Below, piece by piece: positions 34,698 through 43,495 of a stretch of 64,000 bases of DNA. A model generated the notes under the pieces. It did no database searches. It was not told the DNA's origin and saw only the letters and a program-made list of their open reading frames with translations. Source of the stretch: Azospirillum thermophilum (lineage in GTDB: Bacteria > Pseudomonadota > Alphaproteobacteria > Azospirillales > Azospirillaceae); assembly GCF_003130795.1 (NCBI RefSeq), contig NZ_CP029354.1:186001-250000 (forward strand). Direction: 5' to 3'. The translations under genes and the position numbers were made by a program. The number at the start of each line of letters is the position of its first letter. Position 1 is the first letter of the stretch.

Positions 34698-36110
34698 TCA
34701 GTTCCGGAGCTGGAGCAGCGTGTCGAGCATGCGGCCGGCGACCTGGATCACCTGGGCGCTGGCGCCGTAGCTCTGCTCGATGAGCTGGAGCTTCTGCATT
34801 TCGGTGTCGATGTTCACGCCGTCGCGGTTGATGCGGGCGCTTTCCAGCACGTCCGCGCTGATCTTTCGGCTCTTCATGTCGGACTCCGCGGTGGTGCGGT
34901 AGCCCTGCTGGGTGGAGACCATCGCCTTGGCAAAGTCCCCGAGCGTGGCGGTGCCCGGCGTGTCGGGGGCCGTGAAGCCGGTGCTGGTCTTGAAGACCGC
35001 GAGGTACTTCTTGATCTGCGTCTGGTCGCCGGGCGGGAGCGGCGTCGCGGCCTGCATGCCGCTCTGCACGCGCCAGCTGTTGCCCTGGACGACGGAATTG
35101 ACCTGCAGGCGCGTGGCGAGGCCGTCGGTCGAGGCGGGGGTCGGCGGATTGCCGTCGACGAACAGGCCCGGCTTGGTCGGATCGGCCTCGGCGTCCTGGA
35201 AGCCCTTGACCAGCCCGGCCGCCAGCGTGTCGAGCTGCTTCAGGACCTTCGGCATGTCCTGGGTGGCGACCTGGACATACCCCATGATCCGGCCGCTCTG
35301 GATGTCCTGCTCCGGATTGGCGGAGATCACCTTGCCGCCGGCGGTCAGCTCGAAGCCGGCCGCCGTCTGGTTCACCTGCAGCGGCTGCGCGCCCGGCGCC
35401 AGCTCACGGTCCAGAAGGGTCTGGCCGTTGCGGGTCATCACCACCACCTGCCCGTCCTCGCGGGTGTAGGTGCGGATGCCGATCTCCTGCGAGACGCTGT
35501 CCAGCAGGCGGTCGCGCTGGTCGCGCAGGTCGGTGGAGTCGCCCTTGATGGCTTCCTGGTAGGAGATCTTCTGGTTCAGCTGGCTGATCTGGACCAGCGC
35601 CTTGTTGACGTCCTCGACCGAGTTCTTCATCCGCTCGACCGCGTCCGCCTGGGCGGTCGTCGCGGCGGAGGCGGTGTCGCGGATGCTGCGGGCCAGGCCG
35701 TTGGCGCGGTCGACGACCGCCTGCTGCGCCGCTTCGTCCTCCGGCTGGCCGTGAAGCTGGCTGAAGGTCTGCTGCAGCTTGGCGACGGCGGTGGCCACCG
35801 AACGCTCGTCCTGCGGCTGGCCCAGCACGTCGGTGTACTGCGACAGGGCGGAGGCGCGCGCCTCCTGGGCGGTATAGCGGCTCTGCTCGAAGCGGGCGTC
35901 GCGGATCAGCATCTCGTCGACGCGGCGGGCGATGCCCTCCACCCGCACGCCGTCGCCGTGGCCGCCGGTGAAGGAGGCGGTGATGTCCAGCTCCTTGCGG
36001 ACGAAGCCGGGAGTGGTGGCGTTGCTGATGTTGTGCGAGACGGTCGCGGCCTGGAGCTGCGTGGAGCGCAGTCCCGACAAGGCGGCGTAGAGCGCGGTCT
36101 GGATGCTCAT
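34698..36110 (-). CDS. flgK: hook-filament junction protein FlgK (HAP1)
   Basis: A 470-residue protein starting SIQTALYAALSGLRSTQLQA, followed by VSHNISNATTPGFVRKELDI, the rod/hook signature in its FlgK form. Helical coil residues 80-200 include QSRYTAQEARASALSQYTDV. The C-terminus carries NIDTEMQKLQLIEQSYGASA and RMLDTLLQLRN, typical of FlgK. It links hook and filament. Confidence 0.94.
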   Translation of the reverse strand: MSIQTALYAALSGLRSTQLQAATVSHNISNATTPGFVRKELDITASFTGGHGDGVRVEGIARRVDEMLIRDARFEQSRYTAQEARASALSQYTDVLGQPQDERSVATAVAKLQQTFSQLHGQPEDEAAQQAVVDRANGLARSIRDTASAATTAQADAVERMKNSVEDVNKALVQISQLNQKISYQEAIKGDSTDLRDQRDRLLDSVSQEIGIRTYTREDGQVVVMTRNGQTLLDRELAPGAQPLQVNQTAAGFELTAGGKVISANPEQDIQSGRIMGYVQVATQDMPKVLKQLDTLAAGLVKGFQDAEADPTKPGLFVDGNPPTPASTDGLATRLQVNSVVQGNSWRVQSGMQAATPLPPGDQTQIKKYLAVFKTSTGFTAPDTPGTATLGDFAKAMVSTQQGYRTTAESDMKSRKISADVLESARINRDGVNIDTEMQKLQLIEQSYGASAQVIQVAGRMLDTLLQLRN

Positions 36111-36135
36111 GGGTCAGGTCTCCCGGTCGCCGTGG

Positions 36136-37362
36136 TCAGCGCTTCAGCCGCGTCGTCTCTTCCACCATCTCGTCGGTGGTGCGGACGATGGTGGCGTTCG
36201 ACGAATAGGCACGCTGCGTCTCGATCAGCGAGACCAGCTCCTCGGCGATGTCGACGTTGGACTGCTCCAGCGCATAGCCTTCCACCGCCCCGACCGAACC
36301 GCTGTTTCCGGCGGACAGGGACAGAGCGCCGCTGTCGGAGCCCAGCGTGTAGGTGTTGCCGTCCTGGACCTTCAGCCCGTCGGGGTTCACCACGTCGGCC
36401 ACCGGGACCTGGTAGAGCGACTGGCGGGCGCCGTTGTCGTAGATCGCCCACAGCTTGCCGGTCTTGTCGATCTCGACCGTGGTGACCTTGCCGGCCTTGG
36501 CGCCGTCGCCCACCAGCTTCGGCACATAGTCGCCGTTGAACTGGGTCAGGTTCTCCATCCCGACCTTGATGGTGTCGACGCCGTCGGGAGAGGTCACCGT
36601 GATGGTCGGGAGCGCGCCGGTGGGCAGGCCGGCGCTGGGGCCGGTCGCGCCGAAGGTGACGGTCGTCGGCAGGCCGGCGACCGTATAGCCGCCCGTCGCG
36701 GTGCCGTTCAGCGACCACTCGTTGGGGTTGGCGGTCTTCGTCCAGGTCAGCTTGAGGTCCCGCGTATTGCCGAGACCGTCGTAGAATCCCGACGTCGTGT
36801 CGAAGGTGGAGCCGTTGGCGGCCTGGGCCGGCAGGTTGCCGGAGAAGGTCATGGCCGTGGTGCGGCTGCCGCCGTAGGCGAGGTTGCCGACCTTCACCGT
36901 GGTCAGGCTGTCGAAGCTGGACTTGCTCACCGCCGGCAGGCTGCCGTCCGGGTTCAGCTTCCAGCCCTGCAGGTACTGGCCGGCGCTGTTGCGCAGATAT
37001 CCTTCGTCGTCCGGCAGGAAGCTGCCGGCGCGCGTCAGGCCGAAGGTCGGCGCGCCGTCGGCGGCCGTCGACTTGTTGGCGATGACGAAGAAGCCGCGCC
37101 CGCCGATCGCCATGTCGGTCGAGGACTGGGTTCCCTGGATGGTTCCGTCCTTCTGCACCTGATAGTGCACGTTGGACTGCACGCCGCCGGCCGAATAGGT
37201 CGTGGTCGAACCGGAGCCGGTCACCAGCGTGGAGAAATCGACGGCCGCGCGCTTGTAGCCCACCGTCGCGGAGTTGCTGATGTTGTCCGAGATGGCGGCC
37301 AACCGCGAGCTTTGCGCGGACATGCCGCTGACACCGGACCGCATGGCGCTGAACAGGCTCAT
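36136..37362 (-). CDS. flgE: flagellar hook protein FlgE
   Basis: A 408-residue hook subunit. The N-terminus is SLFSAMRSGVSGMSAQSSRL with AISDNISNSATVGYKRAAVD. The next motif is MAIGGRGFFVI, and the C-terminus is NVDIAEELVSLIETQRAYSSN with VRTTDEMVEETTRLKR. Two FlaE-type domains lie between. It is first in the flgE-K-L-I-J-N operon, 87 bp downstream of a clear tandem regulatory motif. Confidence 0.95.
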   Translation of the reverse strand: MSLFSAMRSGVSGMSAQSSRLAAISDNISNSATVGYKRAAVDFSTLVTGSGSTTTYSAGGVQSNVHYQVQKDGTIQGTQSSTDMAIGGRGFFVIANKSTAADGAPTFGLTRAGSFLPDDEGYLRNSAGQYLQGWKLNPDGSLPAVSKSSFDSLTTVKVGNLAYGGSRTTAMTFSGNLPAQAANGSTFDTTSGFYDGLGNTRDLKLTWTKTANPNEWSLNGTATGGYTVAGLPTTVTFGATGPSAGLPTGALPTITVTSPDGVDTIKVGMENLTQFNGDYVPKLVGDGAKAGKVTTVEIDKTGKLWAIYDNGARQSLYQVPVADVVNPDGLKVQDGNTYTLGSDSGALSLSAGNSGSVGAVEGYALEQSNVDIAEELVSLIETQRAYSSNATIVRTTDEMVEETTRLKR

Positions 37363-37448
37363 CGAGGGATCCTCTTGTCACGACTGGGGAACGAAGGGGA
37401 AGTCCCGGGATTCTCCACGATGGACTTGATGCTCGGACAGTACAGATG

Positions 37449-37500
37449 CCGCTTTAAAGGCGGTTTAAAGGGAAAACCCGGCAATTCATGCCGGTTTTTA
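37449..37500 (-). promoter_or_regulatory. tandem flagellar regulatory motif upstream of flgE
   Basis: On the + strand, CCGCTTTAAAG (37449-37459) abuts GCGGTTTAAAG (37460-37470) in an exact 11-bp step, the cleanest copy in the window. A third related block, CCGGTTTTTA, is at 37491-37500. The flgE start is 87 bp away. The half-site is nearly palindromic, so the reading strand is not certain. Confidence 0.62.
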
Positions 37501-37609
37501 TGCAGATTCGCCTTGTCTCCGCATCGCCGGGATTCCCGGCCCGCCGTCGATGGACGCTCACACCGCTTTCGAGGTATGCTGCAATCCAACGAGCCCGCAC
37601 GGTGACGCC

Positions 37610-38044
37610 ATGGACGAGTTGAAGCCCCTGCTCCTCCAGCTTCTGACCAAGGTCGACGTCATCCAGTCGGATGTCACCGGCCTCAAGGCGGATGTGGCCG
37701 AACTGAAGGCGGATGTCGCGGTGCTGAAGACGGATGTGGCGGAGCTGAAGGCGGATGTGGCGGAGCTGAAGGCGGACGTGGCGGAGCTGAAGGCGGACGT
37801 CGCGGTGCTGAAGGCGGATGTGGCTGAGTTGAAGTCCAACGTCTCGACGCTCAACGCCGATGTCGCCACGCTGAAATCCGACGTCTCCTCGCTGACGGAA
37901 GGGCAGGCCCGCCTGGAGACGGAGGCCCGCCAGATCAAGGAGGTGGTGGGCACCGTCCGCATGCGGGAGATCGCCCGTCTCGACGGCCGGATCGACCAGC
38001 TCGCCCAGGATGTCGCCCTGGGCCGGAGACCGGCCGCCGAGTGA
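37610..38044 (+). CDS. heptad-repeat coiled-coil protein
   Basis: A 144-residue protein built almost entirely of the heptad (E/V)LKADVA, repeated about ten times between residues 22 and 100. It is encoded by near-identical 21-nt repeats (about 37681-37840) that look recently expanded. A long parallel coiled coil is certain from the a/d pattern (Leu/Val). The C-terminus (IREIARLDGRIDQLAQDVAL-like) is also helical. There is no signal or membrane segment. It lies on the opposite strand between flgE and motB and is transcribed toward motB. Function unknown; similar short heptad proteins are common hypotheticals. Confidence 0.72.
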   Translation: MDELKPLLLQLLTKVDVIQSDVTGLKADVAELKADVAVLKTDVAELKADVAELKADVAELKADVAVLKADVAELKSNVSTLNADVATLKSDVSSLTEGQARLETEARQIKEVVGTVRMREIARLDGRIDQLAQDVALGRRPAAE

Positions 38045-38060
38045 CGGTTTCCGTGGCGGA

Positions 38061-39083
38061 TCAGCCGCCGGTCGGGGCCGAGCGCAGCAGCGTGATGCTG
38101 ATGCGGCGGTTGCGCGGGTCGAGCGGACTGCCCTGTTCCAGATGGTCGAGGTCGGCGCGGCCTTCGACGCGGGTGATGCGTTGTGCCGGGACGCCGGCCG
38201 AGATCAGCTCCCGCCGGGCGGCGTTGGCGCGGTCGCTCGACAGCTCCCAGTTCCCGTACTTCGCGCCATCGGCATAGCCGAGCGCGTCGGTGTGGCCGCT
38301 GATGCTCAGCGCGTTGGGAGCCGCCGCGACCGCCGAAGCGACGAGACGCATCAGGCGCCGTCCCTGATCGTTCATCCGGGCCGAGCCGACCGCGAACATC
38401 GAGAACTTCGCCTGGTCGGTCAACTGGATGCGCAGGCCTTCCGGGACCTGCTGGATGATCACGCTGTCCGACAGGGCGCTCAGCTCGGGGGAGCCGGCGA
38501 TGCGCCTGCGCAGGTCGCGTTCGGTCTGCTCCAGGGCGAACTGCTCGTTCAGCGCCGAGGTCTGGCGGTCCAGCAGAGCCTCCAGCTCGGCCCGGGCATC
38601 GCGCTGGGCGCCTTGCTGCTGCTGCGCCTGCTGCTGGGCGGCCTGGGCCTGCTGCGCGGTGCCGCGCTCGGCCGGCGGGGCGGGGCTGCCCGGCGGGTTC
38701 GGCATCGGGTCCTTGCGCCCGGCCGGTTCGCGGTCGCTTTCCCCGACCGATGCGACCACCGGCGGCGAGGCCACCGGGATGCTGTGCTCGCCGGGAGCGT
38801 TCGGCGTGGACAGCGCGCCCGACTTGTCGACCGCGCGCCCGGACAGCATGCCGTCCGCGCCCGAATTGGCCTGCGACAGGGCGACGGGGTTGAAGTAGTC
38901 GGCGATGCCCTTCCTCTGCTCGACCGTGGTGATGTTCATCAGCCACATGATCAGGAAGAAGGTCATCATCGCCGTCACGAAGTCGGCATAGGCCAGCTTC
39001 CAGGAGCCGTTGTGCTCCTCCTCGTCCTCGATCGGGCGCCGCTTGATGATGATGGTGGGATCCAGGCGCTTGCGCGGTGCCAT
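38061..39083 (-). CDS. motB: flagellar stator protein MotB
   Basis: A 340-residue stator subunit. It has a charged N-terminus, then one membrane span with the proton-binding D34 in YADFVTAMMTFFLIMWLMN. After a Gln/Ala/Pro linker (about 95-190) comes the OmpA-like peptidoglycan domain with ISGHTDALGYADGAKYGNWE and LSSDRANAARRELI near 265-300. D34 and no Gly/Ser shift indicate a proton-driven motor. It follows motA by 10 bp. Confidence 0.94.
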   Translation of the reverse strand: MAPRKRLDPTIIIKRRPIEDEEEHNGSWKLAYADFVTAMMTFFLIMWLMNITTVEQRKGIADYFNPVALSQANSGADGMLSGRAVDKSGALSTPNAPGEHSIPVASPPVVASVGESDREPAGRKDPMPNPPGSPAPPAERGTAQQAQAAQQQAQQQQGAQRDARAELEALLDRQTSALNEQFALEQTERDLRRRIAGSPELSALSDSVIIQQVPEGLRIQLTDQAKFSMFAVGSARMNDQGRRLMRLVASAVAAAPNALSISGHTDALGYADGAKYGNWELSSDRANAARRELISAGVPAQRITRVEGRADLDHLEQGSPLDPRNRRISITLLRSAPTGG

Positions 39084-39093
39084 CGGCCGGCCC

Positions 39094-39983
39094 TCACGCC
39101 ACGGCCTGGCGTCCCTCGCGGGCCTTGGCCTGCGAGGTCAGCGTGGTGGCCACCTCGACCTCGGCGAGGCTCGGCTGGATGTCGGCGAACAGCACCTTGC
39201 GGGCGAACTCCGCGCAGACCTGCGGAGGGCTGCCGCGCAGGTACGCGCCGAGGCCGGCCTTGATGCAGATGTAGAGGTTCAGCTCCGACTCCCGGCGGTG
39301 GCGGGCGGCGCTGGCGATGGGCCGACAAGGCCGTAGGAGAGCAGCACGCCGAGGAAGGTGCCGGTCAGCGCGCCGCCGATCATGCGGCCCAGCACCTCGG
39401 GCGGCTCGCTGATGGCGCTCATCGCGTTGATGACGCCCAGCACCGCCGCGACGATGCCCAGCGCCGGCAGGGCGTCGGCGAGGTTCTGCAGCGCCTTCGG
39501 CACCTGGTTCATCTCGCGGCTTATCGTCTCGATCTCCTCGCTCATCAGCGCTTCCAGATCGTGGGGATTGTCCTGGCCCAGCGCGATCAGCCGGAGGTAG
39601 TCGCACAGGAAGGTCAGGCTGCGCTCGTGGCGGAAGACCGCCGGATACTGGGTGAAGATCGGGCTGTCGCCGGGCTTGTCGATGTCCTGCTCGATCTGCG
39701 AGACGCCCTTGGATTTCGCCACGCGGAGCAGCGCGTAGAGAAGCGAGATCACGTCGAGATAGTCGTTCTTGTTCGATCGGTGGCCGCGGGCGACGAAGCC
39801 CACGGTGCGCACCGTATCGCGCAGCACGCTCGGCGTATTGGCGATGACATAGCCGCCGACGCCGGCGCCGATGATGATCACGATCTCGACGGGTTGCCAC
39901 AGCACGCCCATGCGTCCGCCCATGGCGGCGAAGCCGCCGAGCACGCTCAGGAACACCGCAACGATACCGAACAGCAAACGCAT
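39094..39983 (-). CDS. motA: flagellar stator protein MotA, apparent -1 frameshift near the C-terminus
   Basis: Stator channel protein with four spans. The main frame covers residues 1-222 and includes FAAMGGRMGVLWQPVEIVII, IGAGVGGYVIANTPSV, the cytoplasmic loop with LMSEEIETISREM and the third/fourth spans ADALPALGIVAAVLGVINAM and FLGVLLSYGLVGP. The rest continues in another frame as IASAARHRRESELNLYICIK to the stop at 39094. The join is at 39319-39321, where gene-strand GGCCCATCGCC should be GGCCCCATCGCC. Restored length is about 296 residues, normal for MotA. If the deletion were real the last 74 residues would be lost. Confidence 0.88.
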
Positions 39984-40053
39984 GTCTCTTGTCCTCCGGC
40001 TCGACCGACCTGCCCGGCCTTCCCTTCTGCGGTACGGCTTCGACGGTAGGGGG

Positions 40054-40077
40054 CGGCGATTAAAGCGGCTTTACGGG
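40054..40077 (-). promoter_or_regulatory. tandem flagellar regulatory motif upstream of motA
   Basis: On the + strand CGGCGATTAAAG (40054-40065) abuts CGGCTTTACGGG (40066-40077), a 12-bp step. It overlaps the stop codon of the large TPR gene and lies 71 bp before motA, suggesting motAB has its own promoter. Confidence 0.45.
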
Positions 40078-42605
40078 TTGGCTTTGCGGGACGCCTCGGG
40101 ACCGGCCTGCCAGCGCTGCAGCACGCCGGCCAGCGCGTCGGCCGCGGCGAGCTGGCGCGTCACCTCGGCGGCGGCGAGCGGCTTGTTGCCGGCGGGCGGA
40201 ATGGCCAGCGCCTCCAGCAGGCCCTGCCAGCGGGTGCCGGCCAGCCGGGCGCGGTGGCGTTCGGCCGTGGCGTTGACCGCCTCCTGGTCGCCGGCGCGGA
40301 AGGCGGCGAGCGCCTGATAGGCGATGTCGTCGGGGCCGCCGTTGCCCTGGTCGACCAGTTCGGCGAAGGCGGCGCGGGCGGCCGTCCACTCGCCGGCGCG
40401 GAACAGGCTCTGCGCCCGGATGCGGCCGGCCTCCGGACCGGCGATGCCGCGCAGCGAATCGATGGCGCGCATCGCGTCGCCGTCCGTGGCGAAGGCCTCC
40501 GCCCGCAGCAGGGCGCGGCGCTCCGCCAGCGCCGGTTCCAGCGCCGAACCGGCGGTGCTGCCCAGCACCTCCAGCGCCTCGCCGGCCCGCCCGCTGTCGA
40601 GCAGCACGCGCGCCAGCTCCAGCCCGATCTCCGTCCGGCGGGTGCCGCGGGCCTCCTCGGCCAGCGCATGCAGAAGGCGCGAGGCCTCCAGCACATAGCC
40701 GTCGCGCGCCAGGATGCGCGCCAGGCGCCGCTGCTGCGTCGCCTCCTCGTCGTCCATCTGCGCGATGGCGCGGCCGTGGCGCACCTGCAGCGCCAGCGAG
40801 TCGAGCGCGCCCGGCCTGGTCTGTTCCAGCCGGTCCATCACCACCATCAGCAGGCTGCGCCCGGCGGAAAGCGCCGTGCGGCCGCGCGCGGTGGCACCGA
40901 AGCGCCGGCCGAGCACGCCGAACAGCTCCAGCGCCTGTTCGGTCTTGCCGACGCGGGTGTAGGCCTCGCCCAGCGCCGCCAGCGCATCGGTTTCCACATC
41001 GTCGCCGCGCCAGGCGAAGCGCAGCGCCTCCAGTTCCGCGATCGTTCCGGCGTCGTCGAGCGCGCCGGACATGCGGCGCAGCTCGATGGAACGGATCTTG
41101 GCGCGATGGCCGTAGAGGCCCGGCGCCTGCGCGGCCTTCTGGTAGCGCTCCAGCGCCGCCGCCGGCTCGTTCTGCAGCTCGCCCAGTCGGCCGCGGAAAT
41201 AGTCGATCCGCCCGTCGGCGCTGTTCGGCCCGTCCAGCGTGATCATTTCCAGCACGATCATGTTCAGCGAGGCCGCGTCGAACACGCCCGCCGCCTCGGC
41301 CAGCAGGGTCAGCAGCCGGGCGCGCAGGTCGGGCGGGTAGTCCAGCAGCCGCTTCAGCACGATCGGCAGGCCCTCCTTCGCGGCGGACCAGCGGGCGGGT
41401 GCCAGGGTGGCGCTGCGCCAGACATGGTGATCGGGGGCGGCGCCGGGCGGGGTGCGGACGAAGATGCTGTCCTGCGGATCGGCGGTGCCGTCCAGCGCGC
41501 GGAAGGCGTCGGCGAGGATGCGCAGCTCATAGCGCTGGTCGGGGGCCGGGTCGTGGCTGTCGGCGGCATCGAGGGCGGCGCGGCCTTCCTCCGACATCGC
41601 GCGGGCCAGAGCGAATCGCGCCATGGCGATCAGCGCATCGACGCGCGCCCGTCCGCTCGACATGGTGATCGCCTGCTCCAGCGCCTGCTTGCGGGCGACA
41701 TAGTCGGTGCCGGCCCAGGCCGTCAGGTCGAAGGGACGCAGCGGCGGCGGTTCCGGCTGCGCCGGGGCCGTGACCGTGGCCTTCGGCGGAGCGGCCGGCT
41801 TGTCGGTCTGCTGCAGCTTCCTGATCGTCTGGTCCACGCTCTGCCGCACCGACTGCTCCAGCGTGTCGGGTGCCGGCGCCGTCGTCTTCACCGGGATTGC
41901 CATGGCCGGCGGCTGTGCCGGGGGCGGAGCCGGCTGAGCGGCCGGGGCGGGCTGCGGGGCCGGCTGCTGCGCCTGCGGAGGCTGCGGCGCCGGGGGGCGC
42001 AGGGGGATCGGCTGGGCCTGGGCGCTGGCGATCGGGGCGAAGGCCGCCGCGATCTCTTCCCCCAGGGACGGGCCGGGGCCGGGCGCCGCCGGGTTCTGGG
42101 CTGCCGCACTCTGGGCTGCCGCACTCTGGGCCACCTGCTCGGCCTGCGGGTCCTCCGCGGGGGCCTCGGCGACCGGCGGCGCGTCCTCGAACATGAAGGG
42201 CGGCGGTTCCGGCTTGTAGCCGGGCACCGGCGGCCCGGCCACGTCGATCATGGTGATGTTTCGTTCGCGCAGGGTCCGGACGCGCGCGCCGCAGCTCCAT
42301 TCCAGGGAGAAGCCCTTGCCGTCCTCGGCGATCTGGAAGCCGGTCATCCGCTTCGAATAGGCGGCGGCGATCTCCTCGGCCGGCCAGGCCGCGGGCTTGG
42401 CGAGGCTGATGCGTCCGCCGCAGGGTCCGATCTCCACCTCCGGCTCCTCGCGCGCATTCACCAGCGCCAGCCGCGAGAAGTCGGCATGGTCGCCGATCTG
42501 CAGCTTCACCGGCGTCCTGGCCGATGCCGCCAATGCCGGCAGCGCCGTGGTCATCATCAGCAGCGCGATCATGGCGGAGAAGCGCCGGTCCTTGCAGGGA
42601 TACAT
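40071..42605 (-). CDS. large exported TPR-like protein of the flagellar cluster
   Basis: An 844-residue protein. A signal peptide (MIALLMMTTALPALA) ends near residue 26. An AMIN/SPOR-like N-domain follows, with VKLQIGDHADFSRLALVNAR, and then a long Pro/Ala/Gln linker (about 130-270). The C-terminal 500 residues are helical repeats resembling TPR: ARVDALIAMARFALARAMSE, DALAALGEAYTRVGKTEQAL then ELFGVLGRRF, and YQALAAFRAGDQEAVNATAE. The layout resembles periplasmic TPR proteins next to mot genes in alphaproteobacteria (MotC of Sinorhizobium is a periplasmic partner of MotB, but I see no clear homology). It lies upstream of motA and divergent from flgF. Confidence 0.68.
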   Translation of the reverse strand: MYPCKDRRFSAMIALLMMTTALPALAASARTPVKLQIGDHADFSRLALVNAREEPEVEIGPCGGRISLAKPAAWPAEEIAAAYSKRMTGFQIAEDGKGFSLEWSCGARVRTLRERNITMIDVAGPPVPGYKPEPPPFMFEDAPPVAEAPAEDPQAEQVAQSAAAQSAAAQNPAAPGPGPSLGEEIAAAFAPIASAQAQPIPLRPPAPQPPQAQQPAPQPAPAAQPAPPPAQPPAMAIPVKTTAPAPDTLEQSVRQSVDQTIRKLQQTDKPAAPPKATVTAPAQPEPPPLRPFDLTAWAGTDYVARKQALEQAITMSSGRARVDALIAMARFALARAMSEEGRAALDAADSHDPAPDQRYELRILADAFRALDGTADPQDSIFVRTPPGAAPDHHVWRSATLAPARWSAAKEGLPIVLKRLLDYPPDLRARLLTLLAEAAGVFDAASLNMIVLEMITLDGPNSADGRIDYFRGRLGELQNEPAAALERYQKAAQAPGLYGHRAKIRSIELRRMSGALDDAGTIAELEALRFAWRGDDVETDALAALGEAYTRVGKTEQALELFGVLGRRFGATARGRTALSAGRSLLMVVMDRLEQTRPGALDSLALQVRHGRAIAQMDDEEATQQRRLARILARDGYVLEASRLLHALAEEARGTRRTEIGLELARVLLDSGRAGEALEVLGSTAGSALEPALAERRALLRAEAFATDGDAMRAIDSLRGIAGPEAGRIRAQSLFRAGEWTAARAAFAELVDQGNGGPDDIAYQALAAFRAGDQEAVNATAERHRARLAGTRWQGLLEALAIPPAGNKPLAAAEVTRQLAAADALAGVLQRWQAGPEASRKANP

Positions 42606-42679
42606 CGCAGCCGTCCCAAATTTTATCTAAATCGTAGACGAGGCGGGTCAGACACCGACCAGTCATCGGACCGGGGGCG

Positions 42680-42702
42680 CAGGTTGAAACCCGGCTTTAA
42701 AC
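42680..42702. promoter_or_regulatory. tandem flagellar regulatory motif, flgF / TPR-gene spacer
   Basis: CAGGTTGAAAC (42680-42690) abuts CCGGCTTTAAAC (42691-42702) in an 11-bp step. It lies 47 bp before flgF and 75 bp before the divergent TPR gene, so it may serve both. Confidence 0.55.
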
Positions 42703-42748
42703 TGCATCGCCTAGGTTAAGGCCACGTTCAAACTCCAGGTGCTCGGCG

Positions 42749-43480
42749 ATGGAAAATCCCATTTACATTGGATTGTCGCGACAAGTGGCGCTGCGCCGGC
42801 AGCTTGAGGTGATCGCGAACAACGTCGCCAACATGAATACAGCCGGATTCCGGGCGGAGCGCACGCTGTTCGAGGCGGCGATGGAACGCGGCGGGCGCAA
42901 GCCCAGCGATCAGGTCGCCTTCACGATCGACCGCGCCACCTATACCGACATGCGCTCCGGCAGCCTCGCGCCGACCAACAATCCCTACGACGTGGCGCTC
43001 GACGGCGACGGCTGGCTGCAGGTGCGCACCCCCGACGGCGTGCGCTACACCCGCGACGGCCGGATGCGGCGCGACATGGACGGGCAGCTCGTCAACGCCA
43101 GCGGCCACCCCTATCTCGACGACAACCAGCAGCCGATCGTCATTCCTTCGGACCGCACCGTCGTCTCCATCGGCTCGGACGGGCTGATATCGGCCGACAA
43201 CGAGATGCTGGCCCGGCTGCGCGTCGCCCGCTTCACCAACACGCAGGCCCTGCGCCAGACCGGCGACGTCCTGTTCGCCGCCGATCCCGGCGCCGAACCG
43301 CTGCCCGCCCCGAACACCCGGGTCATCCAGGGCAAGCTGGAACAATCGAACGTCCAGAGCATCGCCGAGGTCACGCGGATGATGGATCTGACCCGCGACT
43401 ACCAGGCGGTCACCCGCATGGTGGACGAAGGGCAGGAGCTGATGCGCTCCGCCATCAACCGCCTCGGCAAGTCGTCCTAA
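42749..43480 (+). CDS. flgF: flagellar rod protein FlgF
   Basis: A 243-residue proximal-rod protein. IYIGLSRQVALRRQLEVIAN then NVANMNTAGFRAERTLFEAA is the rod signature. The middle has YDVALDGDGWLQV (FlgF/FlgG family GxGFF site) and the C-terminus LEQSNVQSIAEVTRMMDLTR with DYQAVTRMVD. It is first in flgF-G-A-H-FliL-like and is followed by flgG after 15 bp. Confidence 0.93.
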   Translation: MENPIYIGLSRQVALRRQLEVIANNVANMNTAGFRAERTLFEAAMERGGRKPSDQVAFTIDRATYTDMRSGSLAPTNNPYDVALDGDGWLQVRTPDGVRYTRDGRMRRDMDGQLVNASGHPYLDDNQQPIVIPSDRTVVSIGSDGLISADNEMLARLRVARFTNTQALRQTGDVLFAADPGAEPLPAPNTRVIQGKLEQSNVQSIAEVTRMMDLTRDYQAVTRMVDEGQELMRSAINRLGKSS

Positions 43481-43495
43481 AGGAGTTCCCCTTCC

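Noticed and set aside
37681..37840. Repeat array considered as CRISPR
   Set aside because: The 21-nt units are contiguous, in frame and encode heptads; there are no spacers.
39279..39983. A naturally truncated MotA
   Set aside because: The missing C-terminus follows at once in another frame with normal residues up to motB, so a single lost base is simpler.
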